From contig JBCCFD010000478.1 of NCBI GenBank assembly GCA_039029915.1, positions 1 through 6,005 on the forward strand: a stretch of 6,005 bases of DNA, read 5' to 3'. The notes below the pieces were generated by a model. The model made no database searches. It was not told where the DNA came from and was given only the letters and a program-made list of their open reading frames with translations. Each line of letters opens with the position of its first letter. Positions within the stretch are counted from its first letter, which is position 1. Position numbers and translations under genes: made by a program. The stretch comes from QQUD01 sp039029915. Lineage in GTDB: Bacteria; Chloroflexota; Anaerolineae; Promineifilales; Promineifilaceae. This document shows, one piece after another, positions 1 through 5,650 of the stretch.

Positions 1-2
1 CT

Positions 3-1217
3 CCGCTTTTGCTGCCAGAGTTGGTGTCCACGGCTGCCCTATCCGGCACCCTCCCCGATATCATTATTCACCCGCTTGAGTATTCACTTGGCTGGGCAGA
101 GCGCGGCATTTTAAATACATCAGCCGCCAGCACCGTCGTCGATCAGCTCGGTACTGATACATTTAATTCTCAAGCTTTGCAATTGCTCAACACACCGACC
201 GGGATGGCGGCTGTACCCAGTGATGGCTATGCTCATTTGCTGGTTTATCGTGAAGATTGGATCAACGATTTAGGTTTGCCTGCCCCAACCAATTTCAGCG
301 ACATGTTTAACTTTGCGGAAGCGACATTTGACGGGGAAACTTTTTTAACGGCCGGATTTGTGATTCCCACTGAATCCAACTTGGTATCAACCCATCAAAC
401 ATTTGAGCAAATTGCCAGAGCCAATGGGTGTGAGCTTATTGCCCTATCGGGTGAGGTTGATTTTCTAAGTCAGCCCTGTTTAGATGCGCTTAATTTTTAT
501 TTTGACATTGTGCACAATTTTAGTCCGCCGGGCATTCAGACGGTGTCAAGCACTCGAAATGCGTATCTAAACGGCCGTACCGGAATGATTATGGCTTCGC
601 CCGCTGTTTTACCCATGATTGCCAATCTTGATCCGGAAAATCCTCCCATTTGTACTGAATGTGCCGAAAATCCGAGCTATCTGGCGGAAAATAGCCGAAT
701 TTTGACCCAAATTTCAGCTAATTCTGGGGATTCACCCGTAAGCTTTGGTACAATTACATCGTTAGGCATCACAGAAGTGGCACAGGTAGAAACGGCCGTT
801 TTGTTTGCCAACTACTGGTTTACCGAAGGATACCCCCAATGGCTCGCCATCAATAGCGAACGAAAAGTTCCAATGCGACTTGGCACATCTGACCAGCCTA
901 CCCAATTTATCGATAGTTGGGGACAAAATCCGCTCGTCGAAAATGGGCCATCACTCACAGAACTCTTCGGTGCCGAAACCGTCAATAATATGAAGACACA
1001 TGCTTCCGATTTTGAGCGATGGGGCTTTGCCAAAGGCCAAGGGCTATTGGTTACGCAACTTTACGAAGACCTAACTATCTCTATTGTGCTTCAAGAAATG
1101 CTAAGCGGTTATTTTGACAGTAGCCAAACGCGCTATGAAGCCTATAATCGGATCGTTGAATTGATACCTAATTATCAATTCCCTATCATTGAACCAACCA
1201 ATACGCCCGAAGGATAA
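3..1217 (+). CDS. ABC-transporter extracellular solute-binding protein, 5' end outside window
   Basis: C-terminal 404 residues of a periplasmic or lipoprotein-type solute-binding protein (bacterial extracellular solute-binding protein family 1, typical of carbohydrate ABC importers), which captures a substrate outside the cell for a membrane permease. The reading frame is open to the left edge, and the residues before the first TTG (position 9) fit the family, so the true start and any signal peptide lie outside. Family signatures: a YREDWINDLGLPAPTNF segment about 80-95 residues into the visible part (the usual 'D-W-x-x-x-L-G-L-P-x-P-T' element), a GRTGMIMASP segment near residue 190, and a late 'NYWFTEGYPQWLAINSERK-VPMR' type region resembling the conserved 'FxxxLxSPExQ...GxxPVR' element. 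A Cys-x-x-Cys (CTEC, near residue 216) is unusual but of unknown meaning. No permease or ATPase gene is in the window, so the ligand cannot be inferred. Family call is firm, substrate unknown. Confidence 0.85.
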   Translation, partial: PLLLPELVSTAALSGTLPDIIIHPLEYSLGWAERGILNTSAASTVVDQLGTDTFNSQALQLLNTPTGMAAVPSDGYAHLLVYREDWINDLGLPAPTNFSDMFNFAEATFDGETFLTAGFVIPTESNLVSTHQTFEQIARANGCELIALSGEVDFLSQPCLDALNFYFDIVHNFSPPGIQTVSSTRNAYLNGRTGMIMASPAVLPMIANLDPENPPICTECAENPSYLAENSRILTQISANSGDSPVSFGTITSLGITEVAQVETAVLFANYWFTEGYPQWLAINSERKVPMRLGTSDQPTQFIDSWGQNPLVENGPSLTELFGAETVNNMKTHASDFERWGFAKGQGLLVTQLYEDLTISIVLQEMLSGYFDSSQTRYEAYNRIVELIPNYQFPIIEPTNTPEG

Positions 1218-1224
1218 ACAGTGC

Positions 1225-2229
1225 ATGAGCTACGTTGAAGAACAGTTCGGTATTTTGACAGACGACGACCTCTATCTCGATTGTGTGTTGGTCAAACCCT
1301 CCGAGATGGAAGATGAAAACCTTCGGGTTCTTCGCGTTTGGGTGCCCAAATACCCACTTACAAAATCGAGCGTCATCACCTGTGCCCGGCAAGAGGTCAA
1401 ATCATACGGGCCAAAAGGAAAAATCGCCCATCTTGTTTTCGACCTAAGAGGCACCGGCGATAGTGATGGGGTTATGGGGGACCATAACTTTGCGCTCGAT
1501 TTGAGCGCCGTTAAAGAGTGGGCCAAAGAGCGTTTTGGACGCATCAACTTTGGTTTTTTAGGCACGCCAAGTTTAGAAAGCGGGGGCCGAGTGAATCTTT
1601 GGCCGCTCCGCGCCGGCTCCGTCTTAGAAAGTTACTATTACCCACCCGCTACATCAGTGCTAACGCCCCCCTGCATTCTCTACCTCTCCACGTATAGCAA
1701 CTTCAGCAAAGGAGACGACGCCCTTTGTCAGAGCCTTGCTAAGGCAGGCTATCATGTATATGGGCTTGATCCGCTGCGATACCTACTCCACGCCAGCACC
1801 CAGCATCGCTTAAAACCCGATCATTTATGGGACGACTTGAAGATTTTATGTCAAATGCTTCCCAGTAACCCAATTATCTTGGCTCAACCGCTAGCCACAG
1901 GCTTGGCCCTTTTGTGGTCAAGTCGTGTTTCAAACATTCGCGGCGTCATTGGCATCGGTCGCGCGCAAGCAGGGCTGTCTCCTAAACACATCTTTCATAA
2001 CAACAACCCGTATACTTTCCTCGTTGATCGGTATGTGTCTGACATTGCCCCGCGTCCTCTTGCGCTTATCATGCACACCAAAAGTTCCCTTGGTGGTGAT
2101 GAAGATGAAATGAATGGCCTCTTCCACACCAGCAAGCCGCCCCATCGCTTTGAACGCACTTCTAAGCTATCGCTCAATCTCATTTTAGAACTGCTCACAT
2201 GGGCAACTGAAAATAGTCAGAGTAACTAA
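1225..2229 (+). CDS. alpha/beta-hydrolase-like protein, probably without catalytic serine
   Basis: 334-residue protein of unknown function. I chose ATG 1225 over an in-frame TTG at 1189 because GAAGGA (1209-1214) sits 10 nt upstream and the TTG would overlap the preceding gene by 29 nt. It follows the solute-binding protein stop by 7 nt, so the two are probably co-transcribed. Residues 69-82 (HLVFDLRGTGDSDG) match the strand and loop after beta-4 of alpha/beta hydrolases. After the following helix, INFGFLGTPSLESGG (107-121) stands where the nucleophile elbow should be. A second similar unit follows: PCILYLSTYSNF (149-160), GYHVYGLDPLR (175-185) and IILAQPLATGLALL (217-230). Neither elbow is a clean G-x-S-x-G. 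In the second, Pro takes the serine position. No signal peptide or transmembrane segment is evident. It may be a non-catalytic binding protein or a divergent acyl hydrolase/transferase; I do not recognise a named gene. Confidence 0.7.
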   Translation: MSYVEEQFGILTDDDLYLDCVLVKPSEMEDENLRVLRVWVPKYPLTKSSVITCARQEVKSYGPKGKIAHLVFDLRGTGDSDGVMGDHNFALDLSAVKEWAKERFGRINFGFLGTPSLESGGRVNLWPLRAGSVLESYYYPPATSVLTPPCILYLSTYSNFSKGDDALCQSLAKAGYHVYGLDPLRYLLHASTQHRLKPDHLWDDLKILCQMLPSNPIILAQPLATGLALLWSSRVSNIRGVIGIGRAQAGLSPKHIFHNNNPYTFLVDRYVSDIAPRPLALIMHTKSSLGGDEDEMNGLFHTSKPPHRFERTSKLSLNLILELLTWATENSQSN

Positions 2230-2383
2230 AGCAAAATTTAATTTTTTCATGTAAGCAGGATGAAACATTAAATTTATCCACTATTTTCTATCACACTTTC
2301 AATAAACAATCTTAAATTCAAAAGTTTGGTGCAATAAATAAATTATCGCGCTTTCTAAAGCTAGCAAAAATCGCTTTTCTTTC
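2230..2383. other. AT-rich intergenic stretch with weak inverted repeat
   Basis: No plausible gene is seen between the hydrolase stop and the leader promoter. An AT-only inverted repeat (2234-2242 AAATTTAAT with 2267-2275 ATTAAATTT, 24-nt loop) lies just after the stop and is too weak to call a terminator with confidence. A short GCTTT/AAAGC inverted repeat (about 2350-2361) precedes the promoter and could be an operator-like site or chance. Confidence 0.3.
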
Positions 2384-2412
2384 TTGACGGACTTCATTCT
2401 TGATGCTATATT
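2384..2412 (+). promoter_or_regulatory. sigma70-type promoter of the aromatic leader/chorismate mutase/DAHP synthase operon
   Basis: TTGACG (2384-2389, 5/6 of consensus -35) and TATATT (2407-2412, 5/6 of consensus -10) are separated by exactly 17 nt, and TG at 2404-2405 gives an extended -10. Transcription should start about 6-8 nt beyond the -10, near 2418-2421, essentially at the leader peptide ATG (2421). There is no other comparably good promoter before the operon. Inferred from consensus matching only. Confidence 0.7.
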
Positions 2413-2420
2413 GCCCCGCA

Positions 2421-2504
2421 ATGAATCAAAACGTTTATTTCTTTAGCTTTTATTTCTACTTTAACGCTTCCAACGCCGTTCTCGGTGCTGAAGAGGTCGT
2501 TTAA
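2421..2504 (+). CDS. Phe/Tyr-rich leader peptide (attenuator control peptide)
   Basis: 27-codon ORF beginning MNQNVYFFSFYFYFNASNA and ending in EEVV. Residues 6-14 (YFFSFYFYF) hold 5 Phe and 3 Tyr in 9 positions, using both TTT/TTC and TAT/TAC codons. This is the hallmark of attenuation leader peptides such as PheL in enterobacteria, in which ribosomes stall on these codons when charged tRNA-Phe (here possibly also tRNA-Tyr) is scarce. It lies between a strong promoter and an intrinsic terminator 37 nt after its stop, ahead of chorismate mutase and DAHP synthase genes, exactly the context expected. No Shine-Dalgarno sequence precedes ATG 2421. The predicted transcription start is at or next to this ATG, so translation may be leaderless. 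An in-frame ATG at 2403 lies inside the -10 element and would not be transcribed from this promoter. Its role is regulatory; the peptide itself probably has no other function. Confidence 0.85.
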   Translation: MNQNVYFFSFYFYFNASNAVLGAEEVV

Positions 2505-2550
2505 CGCTAAAGAAATTTAAAGCGAAACGAAACAAGCAACCAAGCGCGGC
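2437..2550 (+). promoter_or_regulatory. attenuator switch region: competing RNA pairings
   Basis: Two pairings found by eye could compete. (a) ATTTCTTTAGC (2437-2447, inside the Phe/Tyr codon run) is perfectly complementary over 11 nt to GCTAAAGAAAT (2506-2516, just after the leader stop). (b) 2475-2489 can pair with 2535-2550 through GCCG/CGGC, CT/AG, GGT/ACC and GCT/AGC blocks plus one GU wobble, with two mismatches and one bulged A. Pairing (b) occupies the 5' arm of the terminator stem (2542-2550) and so would act as antiterminator. A ribosome stalled on the aromatic codons would cover the 5' strand of (a) and leave (b) free, giving read-through. No folding energies were computed; the exact mechanism is inference. 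Confidence 0.5.
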
Positions 2551-2572
2551 ATAGTAGCCGCGCTTTTTTTTT
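2542..2572 (+). terminator. intrinsic terminator of the attenuator
   Basis: AAGCGCGGC (2542-2550) and GCCGCGCTT (2557-2565) form a perfect 9-bp GC-rich stem with a 6-nt ATAGTA loop. The stem runs into a T tract at 2564-2572. This is a textbook Rho-independent terminator, placed 37 nt after the leader-peptide stop and about 150 nt before the first structural gene, where it can only serve as a premature (attenuation) terminator. Confidence 0.92.
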
Positions 2573-2713
2573 GCCAATTGAATAGGTGTGGCCTAACAGG
2601 CTTCAAAACCCTGTCGGGTCTGATGAGTGAGTATCTATCATTTCCGTAAATTATTGATGGATGCTCCTCTAGTGACCTAAGCCTTGTCTTTAGTCGGTCA
2701 CTTAGCAAACAGA
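2573..2713 (+). other. hairpin-rich untranslated spacer between attenuator and chorismate mutase gene
   Basis: No ORF is convincing here. Three inverted repeats are visible: ACAGG/CCTGT (2596-2600 with 2610-2614), which excludes an alternative GCCT/AGGC pairing (2591-2594 with 2598-2601); ATCTATCA/TGATGGAT (2633-2640 with 2655-2662, one GU pair); and AGTGACC/GGTCACT (2671-2677 with 2696-2702, perfect 7 bp). None is followed by a T tract, so these are not obvious terminators. They could stabilise mRNA, gate the downstream ribosome-binding site, or belong to an unrecognised regulatory RNA. Confidence 0.4.
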
Positions 2714-2723
2714 AGAGGAAGAC

Positions 2724-3194
2724 ATGAAATCTGATCAAACTGAGCCCAATTATTCCAGATCACTTGCTTGTCGAGGTGTCCGTGGTGCCATAACGGCATC
2801 AGCCAACACAATAGACGCTATTTTAGAAGCGACGCGTGAGCTTTTGAAAACGATTATGCTTTACAACGACATGAAGGGGGAAGATATGGCCACTATTTAC
2901 TTTTCAACCACCGCCGATTTAAACGCAACCTTCCCAGCTGTTGCGGCTCGTCAGATTGGGTTAAACGATGTGGCTCTGCTGTGCGGGCACGAAATGGAGG
3001 TGCCGGGAAGCTTACCTATGTGTGTGCGCGTCATGATTCATTGGAACACCACTAAAACCCAAAAAGAAGTGGTGCATGTTTACCTTCGAGAAGCGAAAAA
3101 ATTACGTCCGGATCGCAAGAATTTACCCGATTTAAAACCAAAACAGATCGACCCCATGGAGGCGATGGTCAAGGTATTGGAGAATAGTTACTAA
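2724..3194 (+). CDS. aroH: chorismate mutase, monofunctional AroH (trimeric BsCM) type
   Basis: 156-residue cytosolic enzyme converting chorismate to prephenate, the committed step to Phe and Tyr. It matches Bacillus subtilis AroH along its length: CRGVRGAIT (16-24), DLNATFPAVAARQIG (65-79), LCGHEMEVPGSLPMCVRVM (86-104) and HVYLREAKKLRPD (118-130). Active-site equivalents visible by alignment: Arg20 (BsCM Arg7), Phe70 (Phe57), Arg76 (Arg63), Cys87 (Cys75), Glu90 (Glu78), Arg102 (Arg90), Tyr120 (Tyr108) and Arg128 (Arg116). BsCM Lys60 appears to be Val73. Compared with the Bacillus protein it has about 13 extra N-terminal residues and a C-terminal extension. ATG 2724 is supported by a purine-rich AGAGGAAG ribosome-binding site (2714-2721). 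It is first in the attenuator-controlled operon and overlaps the DAHP synthase gene by 1 nt, suggesting translational coupling. Confidence 0.95.
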   Translation: MKSDQTEPNYSRSLACRGVRGAITASANTIDAILEATRELLKTIMLYNDMKGEDMATIYFSTTADLNATFPAVAARQIGLNDVALLCGHEMEVPGSLPMCVRVMIHWNTTKTQKEVVHVYLREAKKLRPDRKNLPDLKPKQIDPMEAMVKVLENSY

Positions 3195-4210
3195 TGATTG
3201 TCATTTTAAAATCTCAAGCAAGTGAAGTTGATAAAACGACCGTTATCACCTGGATTGAAACGCAAGGCTTTCAAACACATATCTCGTCTGGAGCTGAGCG
3301 AACGATTATTGGCATTATTGGAGATGAACGGCCGTTAAACAAAGAACAGCTCGAACGCCTTCCGGGAGTTGAACGAGTTGTACCTATCCTGAACCCGTAC
3401 CGCATCGCCAGCCGCGACTTCAAATCCGACCCAACCACCTTTTATATCGGCGATCATCTTGTTGGTGGGGGCGAACCGTTCATCATTGCCGGGCCGTGCT
3501 CCATCGAAAGCCGCTCACAGCTTCTAGAAACCGCACACGCCGTCAAAGAAGCAGGAGCACACGCGATTCGTGGCGGTGCTTTCAAACCCCGCTCTTCTCC
3601 CTATTCTTTTCAAGGCCTCGGTGAAGAAGGGCTACGCTATTTGGCAGAAGCCCGCGAAGAAACCGGCTTACCCGTTGTGACCGAGGTGATGGAGCCAGCC
3701 CTGGTCCCTCTAGTGGCCGATTACGCTGATGTCTTACAAATTGGTACCCGAAACATGCAAAATTACGCCTTGCTGCACGCCGTTGGTGAATCACAGCACC
3801 CCGTGCTTCTCAAGCGGGGCATGAGCAGTTTAATTGAAGAGTGGTTGATGTGTGCTGAATACATTTTAAGCCACGGCAACACCCGCGTTATGATGTGTGA
3901 ACGGGGCATTCGCACATTTGAAACCTACACCCGCAATACGTTCGACATAAACGCGATACCGGTCCTCAAGCAGCTAACCCATCTGCCCATCATGGCAGAT
4001 CCCAGCCACGCCACCGGTAAATGGGAATATGTGGCTGGCGTAACGCGCGGAGCCATTGCGGCAGGCGCGGATGGGGCGATTATTGAAGTTCACCCTCGTC
4101 CTGAAGAAGCACTATCAGATGGTCGCCAATCGCTAAAACCGGAACGATTTGCCAAGCTGGTTCAGCAAATCAAGGTTATTTCAGATGCCACCCAGCCAAT
4201 CATGGCTTAG
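3194..4210 (+). CDS. aroF: 3-deoxy-7-phosphoheptulonate (DAHP) synthase, type I-beta with N-terminal regulatory domain
   Basis: 338-residue enzyme condensing phosphoenolpyruvate and erythrose 4-phosphate, the first step of the shikimate pathway. Its length equals that of the Thermotoga maritima enzyme and it aligns nearly without gaps. Residues 1-70 form a ferredoxin-like (ACT-like) regulatory domain, with HISSGAERTIIGIIGDERP (29-47) matching the Thermotoga counterpart; in that enzyme this domain mediates Tyr/Phe feedback inhibition. The TIM barrel follows: AGPCSIE (99-105), RGGAFKPRSSPYSFQG (126-141), LLKRGM (205-210), ERGIRTFE (236-243) and DPSHATG (269-275). All four metal ligands are in place: Cys102, His272, Glu298 and Asp309. 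Its ATG overlaps the aroH stop (TAATG), with GGAG 11 nt upstream. The operon therefore seems controlled twice, at transcription by the attenuator and at the protein by the ACT-like domain. Symbols aroF, aroG or aroA are all used for this family. Confidence 0.96.
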   Translation: MIVILKSQASEVDKTTVITWIETQGFQTHISSGAERTIIGIIGDERPLNKEQLERLPGVERVVPILNPYRIASRDFKSDPTTFYIGDHLVGGGEPFIIAGPCSIESRSQLLETAHAVKEAGAHAIRGGAFKPRSSPYSFQGLGEEGLRYLAEAREETGLPVVTEVMEPALVPLVADYADVLQIGTRNMQNYALLHAVGESQHPVLLKRGMSSLIEEWLMCAEYILSHGNTRVMMCERGIRTFETYTRNTFDINAIPVLKQLTHLPIMADPSHATGKWEYVAGVTRGAIAAGADGAIIEVHPRPEEALSDGRQSLKPERFAKLVQQIKVISDATQPIMA

Positions 4211-4263
4211 GTGTTTCGAAGTTTCTAATTTGAAAACCCTATTAAATAAACGCTTCGGAACAC
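4211..4263 (+). other. long-loop inverted repeat right after DAHP synthase stop
   Basis: GTGTTTCGAAG (4211-4221) can pair with CTTCGGAACAC (4253-4263) over 11 bp with one GU wobble and a 31-nt AT-rich loop. It starts directly after the stop codon. No T tract follows, so if it functions it is more likely to protect the 3' end of the mRNA than to terminate. Modest support. Confidence 0.35.
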
Positions 4264-4318
4264 AACCTGGTTTGGATAAATCACCTTCAACAGGCCCAGG
4301 ATACATTTGAGACACTTT

Positions 4319-4352
4319 AGACCAGACAGGTTTTTAAAAACCTGTCTGGTCT
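4319..4352. terminator. 34-bp perfect palindrome, probable bidirectional terminator or repeated intergenic palindrome
   Basis: The left half reads AGACCAGACAGGTTTTT (4319-4335) and the right half (4336-4352) is its exact reverse complement, so the transcript from either strand folds into the same hairpin with a T run inside the stem and a T/C-rich tail (TCTCTTCC) on the + side. It sits between convergent genes, where a bidirectional terminator is expected. I associate palindromes with a similar core (GACxxGACAGG ... CCTGTCxxGTC) with repeated intergenic elements in Chloroflexota genomes, from memory and not verified here. Confidence 0.6.
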
Positions 4353-4428
4353 CTTCCTGACTACCCCCATTTACAAACGAAAGCTACTCCTCTCACTGGC
4401 TTATAAGCGTGTTGATGCACGTCTTCAG

Positions 4429-4461
4429 CAAAACGTGTATCAACTTGAGCAAGTCGAATAC
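4429..4461 (-). terminator. candidate intrinsic terminator of the CoA-transferase operon
   Basis: On the - strand, 5 nt after the CoA-transferase stop, 4461-4450 pairs with 4447-4437 (11 bp counting one GT wobble, with one bulged base and a very tight loop). It is followed by ACGTTTTG, a run of only four T. Position is right for a terminator, but the short T run makes it weak. Confidence 0.4.
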
Positions 4462-4465
4462 GTAC

Positions 4466-5650
4466 TTATAGGATGCCCTCCGCGACCAGTTTAGCAATAT
4501 CAGCATCAGAGTAGCCAAGTTCACTCAATATTTGCTGATTATGCTCACCAATAGTGGGCGCCCGCTGGGTAACACCAACGGCCGTTTCCGAAAGCTGGAA
4601 TGGAATATCGGCAATGGGTGCTGGGCGGGGTGCGCCCGGGTACTCAACCGGTTTGAGATGCCCTAATGCTTGCACTCTTGGATCATCCAGTGACTGTTGA
4701 ATCGACAGCACTGGCCCTGATGGGATTCGCGCCTCCGCCAGTTCCACCATCGCTTCTTCCGTTGTTCGAGACATCGTCCAGTTTGACATAATGTCATTAA
4801 CGATTTGGCTGTTGTTCCCTCGCGAAATGTCATCTTTAAACCGTTCATCCGTCAATAATGAGGGATCGCCCATCAGCTTAGCCCATCGCTTGTAAATATA
4901 GGGTCCCACAATTTGCACCACAATATGTCCATCCTTGGTTTTGAACAGATCGGCTGGCGCAGCAATCTGGCCTTGGTTTCCTGTGGGCACCCGATTGGCA
5001 TCAATAACAGCCTGTTCAATAAGTAGGCTATTGGCAATCGTTAAGCCTGTGCCTAACAGGGAGGTTTCAACCAGTTGCCCTTTGCCGGTTTTCTGCCGCG
5101 CCATCAACGCCGCCAGTGTGCCTAGGGTAGCGGAAAGAGCGGTTGAAAAGTCAATGTAGGGAACGGCCGTTCTCATCGGTTTTCCCGGTTTGCCCGAGTA
5201 AAAGTTCGTTCCGCTCATCGCCTGAGCAATCCCATCAAACCCAATCTGATTCGCGTATGGTGTCTGATTGCCAAAGGCAGAATTCGCCACCAAAATAATG
5301 TCTTCTTTTAATGAGGACAGCGTTTCATAATCAAGCCCTAGCGCGGTGAGCACCTCCGGTGGCATGTTCGCGACCACGACATCGGCCGTTTTGACGAGCT
5401 GACGCACAATCTCGCGTCCTTTTTCAGAGGTGATGTCTAGCGTGAGCCCCTGCTTGTTGGTGTTAACCTGCATAAACATGCCCCCTTCCCCTAGGTCGGT
5501 GATGGGTGCCAAAAATCGGTCTTCGCCACCGCCCGGCCGTTCAATGCGAATCACGTCAGCGCCCATTTGCCCCAGCAGAGCAGCGCAGTAGGGCCCGGCA
5601 ATAAAGCGCCCAAAATCCAACACGCGAATTCCGTTTAAAATGCTATTCAT
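4466..5650 (-). CDS. CaiB/BaiF family (family III) CoA-transferase
   Basis: 394-residue cytosolic protein of the family that includes formyl-CoA:oxalate CoA-transferase, CaiB, bile-acid CoA transferase and alpha-methylacyl-CoA racemase. The length is typical. Family hallmarks: LNGIRVLDFGRFIAGPYCA (5-23), LGQMGADVIRIERPGGGEDR (26-45), NTNKQGLTLD (63-72), VVANMPPEVLTALGLDYETL (92-111), GFDGIAQAMSG (137-147) and GKGQLVETSLLGTGL (189-203). The start at 5650 is set by AAGGGA (5663-5658), 7 nt upstream, and by the N-terminus matching the family; the longer open frame to 5806 would cover most of the upstream gene. The ATG overlaps the HIT gene stop by 8 nt, so they are probably co-translated. In formyl-CoA transferase the nucleophilic Asp169 follows a 'V-S-M-Q-D' type segment; here the aligned position looks like Gly200, so classical transferase chemistry is uncertain. 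Acyl substrate unknown. Confidence 0.9.
   Translation of the reverse strand: MNSILNGIRVLDFGRFIAGPYCAALLGQMGADVIRIERPGGGEDRFLAPITDLGEGGMFMQVNTNKQGLTLDITSEKGREIVRQLVKTADVVVANMPPEVLTALGLDYETLSSLKEDIILVANSAFGNQTPYANQIGFDGIAQAMSGTNFYSGKPGKPMRTAVPYIDFSTALSATLGTLAALMARQKTGKGQLVETSLLGTGLTIANSLLIEQAVIDANRVPTGNQGQIAAPADLFKTKDGHIVVQIVGPYIYKRWAKLMGDPSLLTDERFKDDISRGNNSQIVNDIMSNWTMSRTTEEAMVELAEARIPSGPVLSIQQSLDDPRVQALGHLKPVEYPGAPRPAPIADIPFQLSETAVGVTQRAPTIGEHNQQILSELGYSDADIAKLVAEGIL

Noticed and set aside
1189..1224. TTG start 12 codons upstream for the hydrolase-like gene
   Set aside because: It overlaps the solute-binding protein gene by 29 nt and has no better ribosome-binding site than ATG 1225.
2500..2508. 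Direct repeat TTTAACGCT (2460-2468 and 2500-2508)
   Set aside because: Nine bases, present only twice and inside the leader; it may simply reflect the switch architecture, and I see no separate function.
2591..2620. CAGGCTTCAAAACC, reminiscent of a selenocysteine tRNA anticodon arm
   Set aside because: The loop closes at 9 nt in the best pairing, and there is no T-arm consensus (GTTCGA) and no acceptor stem on either side, so it is not a tRNA gene.
2573..2723. T-box or other known riboswitch in the aroH leader
   Set aside because: No T-box bulge sequence or specifier/antiterminator arrangement is visible, and the only terminator lies upstream of this stretch and is explained by the leader-peptide attenuator.
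4935..5159. Open frame of 74 codons on the + strand opposite the CoA-transferase
   Set aside because: It is a mirror frame of a well-supported gene, has no family resemblance and no initiation signals; the same holds for the other short frames inside the genes.
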